Shown here one piece after another: positions 52,668 through 62,453 of a DNA stretch of 64,000 nucleotides; positions within the stretch are counted from its first letter, which is position 1; the number at the start of each line of letters is the position of its first letter. Both the position numbers and the translations under genes were made by a program. The notes beneath the pieces were generated by a model. That model was not told the origin of the DNA. It made no database searches and saw only the letters and a list, made by a program, of their open reading frames with translations. Source of the DNA: Archivesica marissinica (lineage: Eukaryota > Mollusca > Bivalvia > Venerida > Vesicomyidae); the NCBI GenBank assembly GCA_014843695.1, contig CM026387.1:76885548-76949547 (forward strand). Direction: 5' to 3'.

Positions 52668-53114
52668 ATGCCTGGCAGGCCTAGAGATCCTATTTGGGGG
52701 CACTTTCAAGAAGTCCTTGTTGGACAACATTTGTATGCCAGATGTACCAAATGTGAATATCAGTTAGTTGGCAAACCCCTCAGAATGAAGAAACACTTTG
52801 AAAAGTGTTGCAAGTTAACTACCCCTGCCAAACAACATGCTCAAGAGAATCAACTTCCAGACCCAGTGCCTGTCCTTGCACCAGTACAACCACAGGCAGC
52901 CAAGCGTATGTTGGAAGATCCAGACATTGTGGCACCTCCTCCAAAGAGACATAACACCCAGCCTCACATTGATAACCACATTACTAAGACAGATCAAGCT
53001 ACAACAGAGCTACTACATATGGAATTAGCCAAACTGTTCTTTGGGTGCAACATTCCATTTACAGTGATTGAACATCCTCTTTTCCTCAGTTTCATGAGAG
53101 TAGCTCAGAAATAG
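52668..53114 (+). CDS. BED zinc-finger protein, N-terminal hAT transposase remnant
   Basis: From MPGRPRDPIWGHFQEV the frame runs 148 codons. WGHF, ARCTKCEYQLVG and MKKHFEKCC give the W-x-x-F, C-x2-C and H-x4-C pattern of a BED finger, which binds element ends. The region after the finger is Pro/Gln-rich and ends with LAKLFFGCNIPFTVIEHPLF, the usual start of the hAT catalytic region, then a stop (AEIDLGVKR-like sequence follows in a shifted frame). The DDE core is absent. The upstream in-frame Met at 52605 is less likely. It could act as a repressor of related transposases, but this is speculation. Confidence 0.82.
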   Translation: MPGRPRDPIWGHFQEVLVGQHLYARCTKCEYQLVGKPLRMKKHFEKCCKLTTPAKQHAQENQLPDPVPVLAPVQPQAAKRMLEDPDIVAPPPKRHNTQPHIDNHITKTDQATTELLHMELAKLFFGCNIPFTVIEHPLFLSFMRVAQK

Positions 53115-53602
53115 ACTTGGTGTAAAACGAGCTGCTAAGTTAGTGTTTTGCTTTCGCATGCTTCGTGGCAAGGATGATTTGGATTACTGAATGAGTGACT
53201 AACAGATTACCTTGGTAACAGCTGCTTGATAAAAGACTATACTGTGCTAGTATTTTTTCTACATTAATCTAGTTGTGTTAAACTGTGTTGAATATATATT
53301 CCTGTGCTGAATAAATATATGATTGTGACACATAAATGACAATTGTTTGTTTTCCTTATTATTTATATGAAAGATATTATGAGTAAAAGAGAATGGCATT
53401 TGGTGTTTATTAACAACACACACACCTAATACCTTAATATTATATAATAAATTGTAAAATGCATTACCACAAACACATAGTCTTATGATATTAGACAAAT
53501 AAAGACAATAAAGGACAATAAAGTACGCCTTTTTTAATAAAAGACACTTTTGGACATGTGTCCTGTCCAAAATTAAAAAAGACAGTCTTTTTTCCAACCC
53601 TG

Positions 53603-53975
53603 GTTATGGGCCTGTATCATATCAACACATACATCTCTAGATGATATGGAACAATACGGCCGTAGATTTAATCTAAACATTACTGGCATTCCAGGCGACA
53701 ATGGCGATTTCAACGAAGATGTTGAACAAAAACTACTGGAATACGCTAAAAAAAGCCAACGTTGACATCAAGTCTTCGGACATAAACAACTGTCACAGAT
53801 TAGGAAAGCCCCGACCACAGGAGACACGAACTCGCATATGATGCGCGAAAGCTGAAACGTGAAAACAAACTCGTTCAGACATGGGTTGCAGGAGCCAAAA
53901 TTGTCGGCATTATGAACATTCGTGGAACAAAACGGAAGTTCTTTCATAAGGGATATGAATGTGAGGAATGGAGCT
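53603..53975 (+). pseudogene. LINE ORF1-like protein, continuation after the hAT insertion
   Basis: LDDMEQYGRRFNLNITGIPG continues the coiled-coil-to-RNA-binding part of an L1-type ORF1, where EQYxRRxNLxIxGIP is common. Later parts (SSDINNCHRLGKP, then AKIVGIMNIRGTKRKFF) are in different frames. Decayed. Confidence 0.8.
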
Positions 53976-54379
53976 GTTCCATCCTACCCAGAGCGGTCTT
54001 ATCCATAGACAGTTTACTGGTAACAACTTGTGTGAGAACTATCAGTGTAACTCGTATATATGTATGTGTTTATTAACTTTATTTACATTGAATCAGTCTA
54101 CTTTTTGACTGAGGTTTGATGTCTGTTACACATACAATAGTCAATGAATATCGCTACAACAGACTTAATCATGTGTTCTACTAATGTCGAATCCGTTACT
54201 AGTGTGTAGCTAACCTTAATCCCTATTATACAAACATACCAGTACTAGTCCAAATGTTCTGTGTTAATTTTCAATATTATCAGCTTTCATGTAGCCCATA
54301 TTTCGCAACTGTAGCTTAAAATCGAGAGTGCGTACGTATCGAATAGATTAAACATTATATGTATTGGTATTTGAAGCCC
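53976..54379. other. No feature seen
   Basis: AT-rich intergenic sequence between LINE remnants. Confidence 0.4.
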
Positions 54380-54384
54380 CGTAG

Positions 54385-54820
54385 TCATAACATATATTGA
54401 GTGCATAGCCCGTAGAGCTTTACCTGAAAGTGTATTAGTTGCGGGTATGAAGATCCGCCACTAGACAAAACTACACCAAGGTAATTAAAACTGCTAACTA
54501 TCTTTATATGTTTACCTTCATATGTCCAATTATATTGCTTACTTAAGACTCCACCCTTTCCAAAAAACAATAATTTTGGTTTTATCAGTATTAACTGTTA
54601 TATTCCATTTAGCGCAATATTCTGCACGATTATTTAAGGATTCTTGTAGACCTTCACTTGTATCTGAAAATATCGCAGCGTCATCGGCGAACAGTAAAAG
54701 ATAAATAGATATGTGTTCGATCGATATTCCAGCATTAAAACCATAACTCAATATCATTCGAGAACAGACTGAACATGATCGGTGAAGTGATCTCCCCTTG
54801 CAATAAATCCACATTACTAG
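54385..54820 (-). pseudogene. LINE reverse transcriptase fragment, reverse
   Basis: Minus-strand frames encode YLLLFADDAAIFSDTSEGLQ, ITVNTDKTKIIVF and IVSSFNYLGVVLSSGG. These are the FADD catalytic motif and thumb of a non-LTR reverse transcriptase, with one frameshift. Possibly part of the same family as the ORF1 remnant, but on the opposite strand. Confidence 0.88.
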
Positions 54821-55839
54821 TGAATAAGTCGGATAAACTGTTCATATGCGTTATGGACATATATGCTCAACATAAATGCAATACGTGTTCTCGGGTTTCT
54901 GTTAAAACTAACTACACGATCATGTGCATACATGCCTCTTGTTCCAGTGATTAAAATTACTATATGAAAAACGAAAACGTGTTAAAAGTATAATTAATAA
55001 CGCTCTGCAGAGGTTGTCTTCCTTGGATTAACATTCCCCATTTGTTTGTAATAATTTAAGAATATCAATTTACTGTATGTTTGATAATGTTTATTTAATA
55101 CGTATGGAATGTAAGATTCTAGAATTTAATGTCAGTTATTATACAAATGTATAAGTTTCAATCTAATGATGTATTTCTAAATTCCAATTCTCTCACTGAC
55201 ATATTTGTGGCATAGGTATTCTATTAAGATGATGACATACTCATCCAACCTTTAATCTAATTAATGAAACCCGAGAATGTACGACCGTATGCCCGATATA
55301 AATATATCGGAATCAAGATCCAACATGTTTCGTCCGGGTCGTGAAAACAGGTTACAAAATCACATGTATTTAGGTCAGACACCGCTATTGAAATCTTCAT
55401 TATATGTAGAATGTATTTTTCAATAGACTTACATTTGAGCCACAAGAAAATGGCAAATTGTAATAGGGTTAACCACTTGCTGTTTTTTTTAATGTCCCAC
55501 TAATGGCACTCACCCCCTATTCTGAAGGTAATGTGATCAATATGAATGTTGCACTGACACATTCCAAAATGCAGCTCGTATGTTGTACTTTAATGTTTTG
55601 AAATTACTTTCACAAAATTGGCGACCTACTCAGCAAATCAGTGGATGTATCAGTAACTCTTCAGCATGTTAAGGGATTTCTTGCACCTTTTCAACCAATC
55701 CGAGGCCACTATGTCAATAACAGACCATTATTTAACAAACTGAAATACAAGATATGTTGTCTTCATTTTCCTTTTATATTAGTAATCATCAATTTTAGTA
55801 TTTGCACAACTCATATATTATTATATTATATATATATAT
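54821..55839. other. Intergenic, no feature seen
   Basis: AT-rich, with no recognised repeat; short open frames lack features. Confidence 0.4.
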
Positions 55840-56055
55840 AGTCACTTTGTTTGTTACATGTTACAATCTAGTATTTTGGGGACGGCCGTAACTGATGTTG
55901 TTAAACCTTGTGGCCCAACCCATTTGCTTCAACATTTATTGACAATTCTTGTGCACAACAATGACATAAATCGTATATACTATGCATAATTATACACTTG
56001 TGTTCCTTTGTTTTGTTCTGTACATTGTTTATATAGAATGAATGCAATAACATAT
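55840..56055 (-). repeat. Dispersed repeat, copy 2 (reverse of 27345-27550)
   Basis: CTTGTGCACAACAATGACAT and TGTGGCCCAACCCATTTGC are the reverse of sequence at 27.4 kb, with small differences. Confidence 0.78.
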
Positions 56056-56104
56056 TATTACACTAGAGTTTAGGTAGGTATGTACATAATACATTTATCA
56101 TGAA

Positions 56105-56280
56105 TGAACGCTGGAGCCGTTAGAATTGTGCCCTTAGCCAATGCATTTAAATTCCACATTGTCTCTTATCTCTCCTTCATGGCGATGGATTCCATCAGGA
56201 ATGAGGTCTCGAGAGTGATTAATATATGTTGAAAGAACTGATTTCACAATCGAGCTAAAATAAATGTGTATAAACTAAAT
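56105..56280 (+). mobile_element. SINE family D, tail part
   Basis: GCTGGAGCCGTTAGAATTGT, GGAATGAGGTCTCGAGAGTG and the tail CGAGCTAAAATAAATGTGTA. The tRNA-like head is missing. Confidence 0.85.
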
Positions 56281-57000
56281 TGTTCACGAAACTTAATAAT
56301 GGGGGGGTAGTTGACTGGGGAAAAACTAAACACTGCTGTGAACCCACTTTCAATAGATTACGAAATAAGTAACGTCTAAAACAGAACAATGTGTTCGGTG
56401 TAAGGGTTAAGCGGTAAGCACAATTTGGCTATTCGTGTTAGTGTGTTTAATCTTGCTAACTGTATGAGTGACTTAAGAAATGTTAGAGATTTAAGTACTG
56501 TGTAACTATTGTTCTCAGAAATGTCGACACAAACATCTTACAGTGATATACGATATGTTTCTATAATATGTAGCCATCAAATACACCAGTGATGTTCAGC
56601 CTTGGCAGAAATATCTAAATTCTCTTAAATCTTAGATAGAAAGATTGATCTATGGAATTTAACACTTTACTGAGATATGTATACACAAACAGAAACCAGT
56701 TATATTCCCATATTTATACGCCACATAGCAATATGAACCCTACGTTCTACTGAAACTGCAAATATTGAGTAAAAGTCGTGTCATGACTTCTGATGGATCA
56801 GTAACCTATTTATAGTTCAAAAGTAAAATATGAAAGCTAGATTCAGTGAAAAGTAGCAACTTTAGACATACCCACAAACATTCAATGTTGGATATTGTTT
56901 CATCTTTTAGCATCTGTGACAAAAATGTCTAAGATATGGCAGGGCAGGGCAAGTTCAAAGAGGTGAATCCGACATGTGTCTGAATAATCTTGCCAATTGT
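56281..57000. other. Intergenic, no feature seen
   Basis: No coding stretch or repeat recognised. Confidence 0.4.
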
Positions 57001-57002
57001 GT

Positions 57003-57180
57003 GGCGTCCGTGGTCCAATGGTAGAGCATCGGATTTGGAATCGAACGATCCGGGTTCGATACTCAGTCAGGCCACGTATGTAGTACTGGTTAACCGCTAT
57101 GGTCGGCTAAGCATGCCCAGGAAACATGTCTAGGTCCCCGTATGTGGTTTGACATCAATGCAACATACATACATTCCTGG
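57003..57180 (+). mobile_element. tRNA-like SINE (family E relative)
   Basis: Head GCGTCCGTGGTCCAATGGTA and ATCCGGGTTCGATACTC, with a TTTGGAA loop (TGG, Pro-like). It is followed by AGTACTGGTTAACCGCTATG, shared with family E. The anticodon arm pairs poorly and the acceptor is weak, so it is not a tRNA gene. Confidence 0.65.
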
Positions 57181-57289
57181 ATAGTCATAGTCTAAATTTA
57201 TTACAATGTCAATAATAAATCTTAGTGAATAATTAATCAGTATGGAAATATGCCCCCAAAGTAGAATAAAGTGACTGTCCGGGTCACTT

Positions 57290-57605
57290 TAATACGTTGT
57301 TTACAAAAATGCTAGACTGGGCCAGTTTCCTCAAATATGGCAGACCGGGGCTGTTCTGACCTAGTTTCGTCAAAGATGTCCATATGGGCCAGTGTCATGT
57401 ACATATGTCAGTCTGGGTAATTGCTGATCTATGATACTAGGGTGTGGCATAAATATGTCAGTCTGGTTCATACCCACATCTTTGATGGTCCATACTGACA
57501 TCCTTGATGAAACTATGTCAACACTGGACCAGCCTGTCATATTTGCGTGACAGAAGGAAACTAGGTCAACACTGCCCCCGCCTGCCATATGAAGAAACTA
57601 GGTCA
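57290..57605. repeat. Degenerate tandem repeat upstream of the cGAS-like gene
   Basis: Loose repeats of CATATGG/CAGTCTGG/GTCAACACTGG with about 30-60 bp spacing. No coding signal. Confidence 0.6.
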
Positions 57606-57802
57606 ACACATTTTCTGTAAACAGCGTTAGCGAGCACAACATTAAAAACAAATACCTCACTATTGATTCGTTTGACTACACAACATACAACTGCAAAACT
57701 ATATCGAATTCGAACATGACAACGTGTCAGTTTTATTTCAATTTCTGTTTTAATATATACAGGTACTATATTTCAGATTATTAGGAAACGTTTACAATTA
57801 AA

Positions 57803-58321
57803 ATGGACGAGGAAACAATCAAGTGGCTGTTAACAGACACATCAGTGGACCCAGTATCAAATGTACCAATGTCAACTGTAGTGTTCATGCTTTACTATGG
57901 TCTTGAGCTGAAACACTTCCTTTTGAAAATATCAGATACTATTATTGCCGACACCGATCCAGAAATTCGCGATTTTGGAGAAACATCTTTGTATCTGGCA
58001 GGAAGTGCAGCACAAGGATTTTATCTCAACACTAAAGACTTTTTAGATGCCAGAGATTTCGATATTGTTTCCATTTGTAAGGACGTTCGAAGGGAATGTG
58101 AATTCGATAAAGATGACTCTAATATAGAGAACACTGACGGCGTATATGTTGATACGCTTCATAAACAATGCAAAGACATTTCAAAAGAAAACAGTACTGT
58201 CGAATCGTATACGTTTTATCTCAATGTTGAGACGTGGGGTGACACGTATCCTGGTTATGTGATGTTGCGAAAATGCAGAAAAACTGAACTTCCTATACAG
58301 ACTTCATTGTCGCATCGTTAG
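57803..58321 (+). CDS. Mab-21/cGAS-like segment 1 (catalytic N-lobe)
   Basis: 172 codons, with Met in the sequence AAAATGGACG. It includes YLAGSAAQGF and RDFDIVSI, then TYPGYVMLRKC, the usual strand after the active site. The stop TAG is directly followed by GTGAGT, and a possible acceptor ATGTAG ends at 58375. A 54-nt intron there would restore phase but leave the stop in the exon, so I do not accept it. Confidence 0.84.
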   Translation: MDEETIKWLLTDTSVDPVSNVPMSTVVFMLYYGLELKHFLLKISDTIIADTDPEIRDFGETSLYLAGSAAQGFYLNTKDFLDARDFDIVSICKDVRRECEFDKDDSNIENTDGVYVDTLHKQCKDISKENSTVESYTFYLNVETWGDTYPGYVMLRKCRKTELPIQTSLSHR

Positions 58322-58375
58322 GTGAGTAGCCTAGAAACTACACAATCCAGAACCCAATACTGGAATGACATGTAG

Positions 58376-58768
58376 CCTGTGTTGGCTGATGTCTTTCGGG
58401 CAGGTCTGGATGACGAATGGGGTACAGACTCACTCGTGTATGATGACGTCTTGGCACAGGGTCCTGCAGCAAGTTCAACTTTTACAAATATATATCTAGA
58501 CGTTCAGTTGAATACAGACTTAGTGTTTGCGCTTCCATATCCCGATTGGCCGGAAATTGCTAATGATTGGCGAAATCGCCAACCAGTCAGCGGATGGCCT
58601 AGTCCGCAAGTGAAGCAGGAGATATTAGCAAGTGGGTGTCTTGTTGTACCCAAAGGACAAAAAGGAAGCCGAGTGGAAGATTATGAATGGAGAATATCGT
58701 TTTCATTGGCTGAACTTAAGTTGAAGACACCGAGACGACAATGTCAAAAACAAGATGTACATTGTTAG
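58376..58768 (+). CDS. Mab-21/cGAS-like segment 2 (C-lobe)
   Basis: The continuation after the in-frame stop, in the frame PVLADVF. WPEIANDWRNR, GWPSP, GCLVVPKG and EWRISFSLAE are standard Mab-21 domain words. The frame ends at TAG 58766-58768 after QKQDVHC, while the next segment starts in another frame 28 bases upstream. Confidence 0.86.
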   Translation, partial: PVLADVFRAGLDDEWGTDSLVYDDVLAQGPAASSTFTNIYLDVQLNTDLVFALPYPDWPEIANDWRNRQPVSGWPSPQVKQEILASGCLVVPKGQKGSRVEDYEWRISFSLAELKLKTPRRQCQKQDVHC

Positions 58769-59868
58769 AAAATCATCGAGAGACTTTTCTTGCAATATTT
58801 GCACGGACATTGTCCATATTTGAAGCTAAGCAATCTATTAGTGTTAGTGAAGGTATGATTTCAAGGTCACAAATACTATTAGAGAAAGCCATACTGCTGA
58901 GCGATTCTAACCCTACGGTTATTTTGGAGCTGGTGAATTATTTCATGGCTCGTGATTGTTACTCTGAGGCTGGCAAACTATTGAGTACTATCAAATGTGA
59001 TCCGGTGATCGGGTGCAATCGAAATGTTGAACCAACAGATAATCTTGAAGAATCTAAGTCAGCAATAGTAGAGGAACCAATATATGTTGATGCATATGAA
59101 GATTCAGGTCGTCTCCAAGAAAGCGCTCATGTACAATTGCAGTGTGATGGAAGTGGCGGAGATGATGGCAACATAGAAGATAGGTCGTCAGGTCTGTGTG
59201 TATCTGTAAACGAAAAAACAGAGTTGTCTGAGACAGAATATAGTACCATTAAATCAACAACTGACGTACACCAGATGGACACAGAATGTCGGGATATAGA
59301 GGAGTGTCTGCATAGAAGGGAGGGAATAAAACAGTTTGATGAGAAACCGATTACCGAGATTGGAAGATTGAACACGAGTTTAGAGAAGCAATTGGAAGCC
59401 ATCCCGACAGTTGAAGACGATGACGAAGAACGGGTGCATAGCATAAGACCATTGATTAATCGAAATGACCATCATGACCTGATAAATCTGTTTGGACTTT
59501 GGCAGAGTTTTACGAAATTAAATCTAAAGGACCATGCAGAGAGTGTATTTGAAAAACTTTCAAAGAATGTGAATGAAAGACAGCGGACCGATAAAACCAT
59601 TACAATGGGCGGTCTTGAACATGACTTTAAACTATACTCATCATTAAAGGAGGAACCATCTCTAACTGACGACTGGGACGATCCATTTGTTCTGTTTAAA
59701 GAACATGTTATATTCACTAAAGCAGATGACCATCTGCTGGATGACGTTTTGAAAGCTGTTGTTGGGCAATGTGGAGTAGTGAGTCTCACTGTTGATGATT
59801 TGTACTTTCACTATCGTGCACAGCTTCTTAAGCATGATAATAAGCCGTCCGAAGCATTGAAGCATTGA
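58741..59868 (+). CDS. Mab-21/cGAS-like segment 3 (linker and helical repeats)
   Basis: 375 codons including RCTLLENHRETFLAIFARTL, then NPTVILELVNYFMARDCYSE, a TPR-like helix pair. A long acidic, Ser/Glu-rich linker follows (about 59000-59450), then LINLFGLWQSFTKLNLKDHA and a C-terminal helix ending KPSEALKH. Its true start is the continuation of segment 2, not its own Met. Confidence 0.8.
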   Translation: MSKTRCTLLENHRETFLAIFARTLSIFEAKQSISVSEGMISRSQILLEKAILLSDSNPTVILELVNYFMARDCYSEAGKLLSTIKCDPVIGCNRNVEPTDNLEESKSAIVEEPIYVDAYEDSGRLQESAHVQLQCDGSGGDDGNIEDRSSGLCVSVNEKTELSETEYSTIKSTTDVHQMDTECRDIEECLHRREGIKQFDEKPITEIGRLNTSLEKQLEAIPTVEDDDEERVHSIRPLINRNDHHDLINLFGLWQSFTKLNLKDHAESVFEKLSKNVNERQRTDKTITMGGLEHDFKLYSSLKEEPSLTDDWDDPFVLFKEHVIFTKADDHLLDDVLKAVVGQCGVVSLTVDDLYFHYRAQLLKHDNKPSEALKH

Positions 59869-60089
59869 CTGTGTTAGAACATATGCAGAATCACTACTTG
59901 ATCGGTAATCACTACAGAATCCTTGGAGAGAAAGAAAAGGCCGATGATGAAGCATATTATGCTGCTTTGGAAAGAGAGGGCACGGGGATGTCTGTTGCAG
60001 AAACATTAAAACAGTGGATTGAAAAGTTGCTCGAAGCGGCAAGAAAATATGAACCAAGAAATGACTACATTGACTCTGTTTTCAGCTAG
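59865..60089 (+). CDS. Mab-21/cGAS-like segment 4 (C-terminal TPR-like end)
   Basis: 74 codons, in frame +1 relative to segment 3 across the repeated GAAGCATT. TVLEHMQNHYLIGNHYRILG reads as the natural sequel of SEAL. It ends at TAG 60087-60089. A polyadenylation signal AATAAA lies at 60636-60641. Confidence 0.8.
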   Translation: MTVLEHMQNHYLIGNHYRILGEKEKADDEAYYAALEREGTGMSVAETLKQWIEKLLEAARKYEPRNDYIDSVFS

Positions 60090-61000
60090 TGACAGACATG
60101 TACACATATAGACAGGTGTATTTGTTAAAAGAATGAAAATGAGAGTATTTGATGTAAAGATGTAACATGTCTAATACATACAAGATGAATTTCCATGTGA
60201 ACTACTATGTATTTATTTATATATCTGTCCGCGAGGCTCTAAATTCAAAACCAAACAATCATAGTTGTAACCAACAGTCAAAGAATTGTGTAATGAAATA
60301 ATATTTTCAGCTGTCCATAGATTCATAGAAAAGTCTAAACGTTTCTAACAATATGTATGTAAACAGGGACTGACGCGCTTGCATAGTGATACACCATGGA
60401 AACTGTTTGTGTTATTTCATCGCTTTCTACCACTGCCATTCCTCGTTTAATATGTAGCTTTAATTTCATACACTTATTATATATTTTGGTATTACTACAT
60501 AATACGTTTACGTCTTAGTCGCCTATAGTGCACACATTTATATATGTAATGGAGATAATCTCAATAAGCTTTACGCTTTCGATTAAATCCATTTTCATTC
60601 TGTATACAATAACTATGTACTGTACATTATGAATGAATAAATATGTTTAAACCAAAGAATTGTGCAAGCTGGTGTGGAATATACGTTTTATCATAATTAT
60701 AACAAATTTTGGAAAATTTGGAAAATATATACATGTAATATGAAATTATTTTTATTAATTTAATGATTAATCCTATTTACACTATTTAGATGTTGAGTTT
60801 GAATTGTAATTGCACCAATATTTTTACAGTAAATGTATGTTAACAAATTATACCACACGACAGAGCTCGAACCCAAGAGAATGTCCTTACAACACTGTAC
60901 TCGTCAATCCAATACTTATAAAGTCGATCTTTGATCTTATTGAACACAAATATTGTATTTAAACTGTTTTATATCATCACATGTGTTATTTTTGTACAAA
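60090..61000. other. 3' flank of the cGAS-like gene
   Basis: Presumed 3' UTR to about 60660, then AT-rich sequence. An antisense tRNA-like stretch (GAGCTCGAACCCAAGAG near 60863) is probably a SINE remnant. Confidence 0.45.
60636..60641 (+). promoter_or_regulatory. Possible polyadenylation signal of the cGAS-like gene
   Basis: AATAAA about 550 bp after the last stop and before the next mobile element. Confidence 0.5.
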
Positions 61001-61009
61001 GAGCATAAC

Positions 61010-62125
61010 ACTTATCGTTCATAACATTGCCTATACAGATGGGTTTTCAGTTTTGATCGGAAACTGGCCCCCGACTCAATGTTTTTCAGATAACTAGGTA
61101 GATCGTTCCACAATTTGGGTCCAACGACGGTCATAGATCTATCGGCTAATTTTGTTCGTCGTCTTGGGATGTTAAAGTTAGTGTCACTTTGTGATCTTAG
61201 TCTGTACCTTCCTCGAATGGGTACAAACATTTCTCCCAGATATACTGGAGCTGTTCCATTATTGACACGGAATACCATCACTAGAACTTCGAAAATGATT
61301 CTGGCTTTAACTGGAAGCCAGTGGAGTTCTTTCAGAAGTTGCTTGGTTGTTCAAACGAGGCATTAAGGACTACTCTAGCGGCATGATTTTGTTTTGGACT
61401 CGCTGTAGTTTGTCGACTTGGTAGACTGGAATGTCGGTAAACAGACCGTTGCAGAAGTTGATGTGCGAATGATCCGTGCATTAATGATTCAGTAGACTTT
61501 TTTGTTAGATGTTTACGTATAGCTTTACGATTTCGTAACTGCACACCTGCTATCTGGCACTTGTTTTGGATGTGAGGGTTGAGTGTACTGGTCATGTGAA
61601 CACCCAGATCTCTGACATGATCAACGCATTTTACGTCACAACCGCCAACGTTGACACTAGAAATGTTTAATTTTGATAAGTGTTGCCTAGTTCCATAAAT
61701 GATTACTTCAGCTTTACAGTTATTCATCTTCAGTTTGAAAGTTGTCATCCATGTTATTATTTCATTGAGGCAAATGTCAAGTTGTTGTAGAACAACTGCC
61801 TAGTTTGGAGAATTGCCTGTTTCGAATTTTGAATGCAATCTTGTGATCGTCTGCATATCCATACAGATCGGCTGGATATGTCTGCACCACGCGATTCAGG
61901 GCTGATATGTACAGGGTAAAGATCACCGGTCCAGCACACGGACCATGTAGAACACCGAACCTCAATGGCTGTTTCCGATGCTGACTGTTCGACCATGACT
62001 TTCATTGTTCTGTTCGTGAGATAAGACTCGATCCATTTTGAGACCGGCCGATAGTTTTTCAATTCCAGCGGGAGACCCTTCTTTTTTCTTCTCATAGCGT
62101 GATATCCAACAGGCATCAACATAGT
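61010..62125 (-). pseudogene. LINE (CR1/L2-like) reverse transcriptase, decayed
   Basis: Minus-strand segments in order: KNYRPVSKWIESYLTNRTMK, then FGVLHGPCAGPVIFTLYISA and DLYGYADDHKIAFKI (the YADD active site), then AEVIIYGTRQHLSKLNI, VKCVDHVRDLGVHMTSTL, RKAIRKHLTKKSTESLMH and AARVVLNASFE. The C-terminal tail is YLGEMFVPIRGRYRLRSQSD to VGPKLWNDLPSYLKN. Several frameshifts and small deletions, so not functional. Confidence 0.9.
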
Positions 62126-62453
62126 AAATTGAAATTGACATATTCAATAGACACCGTCATGTTAAATAGTTATCAACATATTCAATAACATGAATATCGC
62201 ATCAAACAATTGAACATTCAGTGTAATACACTATAGCTTAATACATGCGTATAAAACAAGAATGGATCCTTCAGATGGAAACGATCAACACCCCATTTTA
62301 GTTCTCTCATTTCACCATTTCAACATCACTCTCCGAAACAAAACAATTATTATACACATAAAATGCGAATATGCATAGCATAGACAAGAAATGACCTTGC
62401 ATCAAATATGTGAATGCATAACTATTCGTGTCAATTGTATTATATATAGCCCA
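62126..62453. other. No feature seen
   Basis: AT-rich spacer between the LINE and the hAT element. Confidence 0.4.

Larger units (their letters stand above)
51993..53602 (+). mobile_element. Non-autonomous hAT element with 8-bp target duplication
   Basis: GTTATGGG occurs at 51985-51992 and 53603-53610. The ends are CAGGGTTGG and CCAACCCTG inverted, and both ends carry further GGACA/TTTTGGAC repeats. The 8-bp duplication and CAG start are hAT features. Of a transposase only a BED-like N-terminus is present, so it must rely on another element. Confidence 0.92.
57803..60089 (+). pseudogene. Mab-21 / cGAS-like nucleotidyltransferase with TPR-like tail (interrupted)
   Basis: Three collinear segments read one protein. 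57803-58321: MDEETIKWLLTDTSVDP, then the nucleotidyltransferase signature GSAAQG (residues 67-72) and DFDI (D85, D87), ending at TAG. 58376-58768: LAQGPAASSTF, NTDLVFALPYPDWPEIANDW, SGWPSPQVKQEI, EDYEWRISFSLAEL; the D of NTDLV could be the third metal ligand. 58741-59868: an acidic linker and helical repeats. 59865-60089: a TPR-like tail (HMQNHYLIGNHYRILGEKEK). Breaks are a stop at 58319, a frameshift near 58740 and a one-base shift near 59867. Mab-21/cGAS-like receptors sense nucleic acids and make cyclic dinucleotides in animals; bivalves have many. Whether this is a pseudogene or has sequencing errors is open. A splice acceptor upstream (TATATTTCAG at about 57776) suggests a 5' UTR intron. 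Confidence 0.87.

Noticed and set aside
57003..57076. tRNA-Pro gene
   Set aside because: Anticodon and acceptor arms pair poorly and the sequence continues into a SINE body.
58322..58375. 54-nt intron (GTGAGT to ATGTAG) in the cGAS-like gene
   Set aside because: It would restore phase but leaves the in-frame TAG in the upstream exon, and is very short for this genome.
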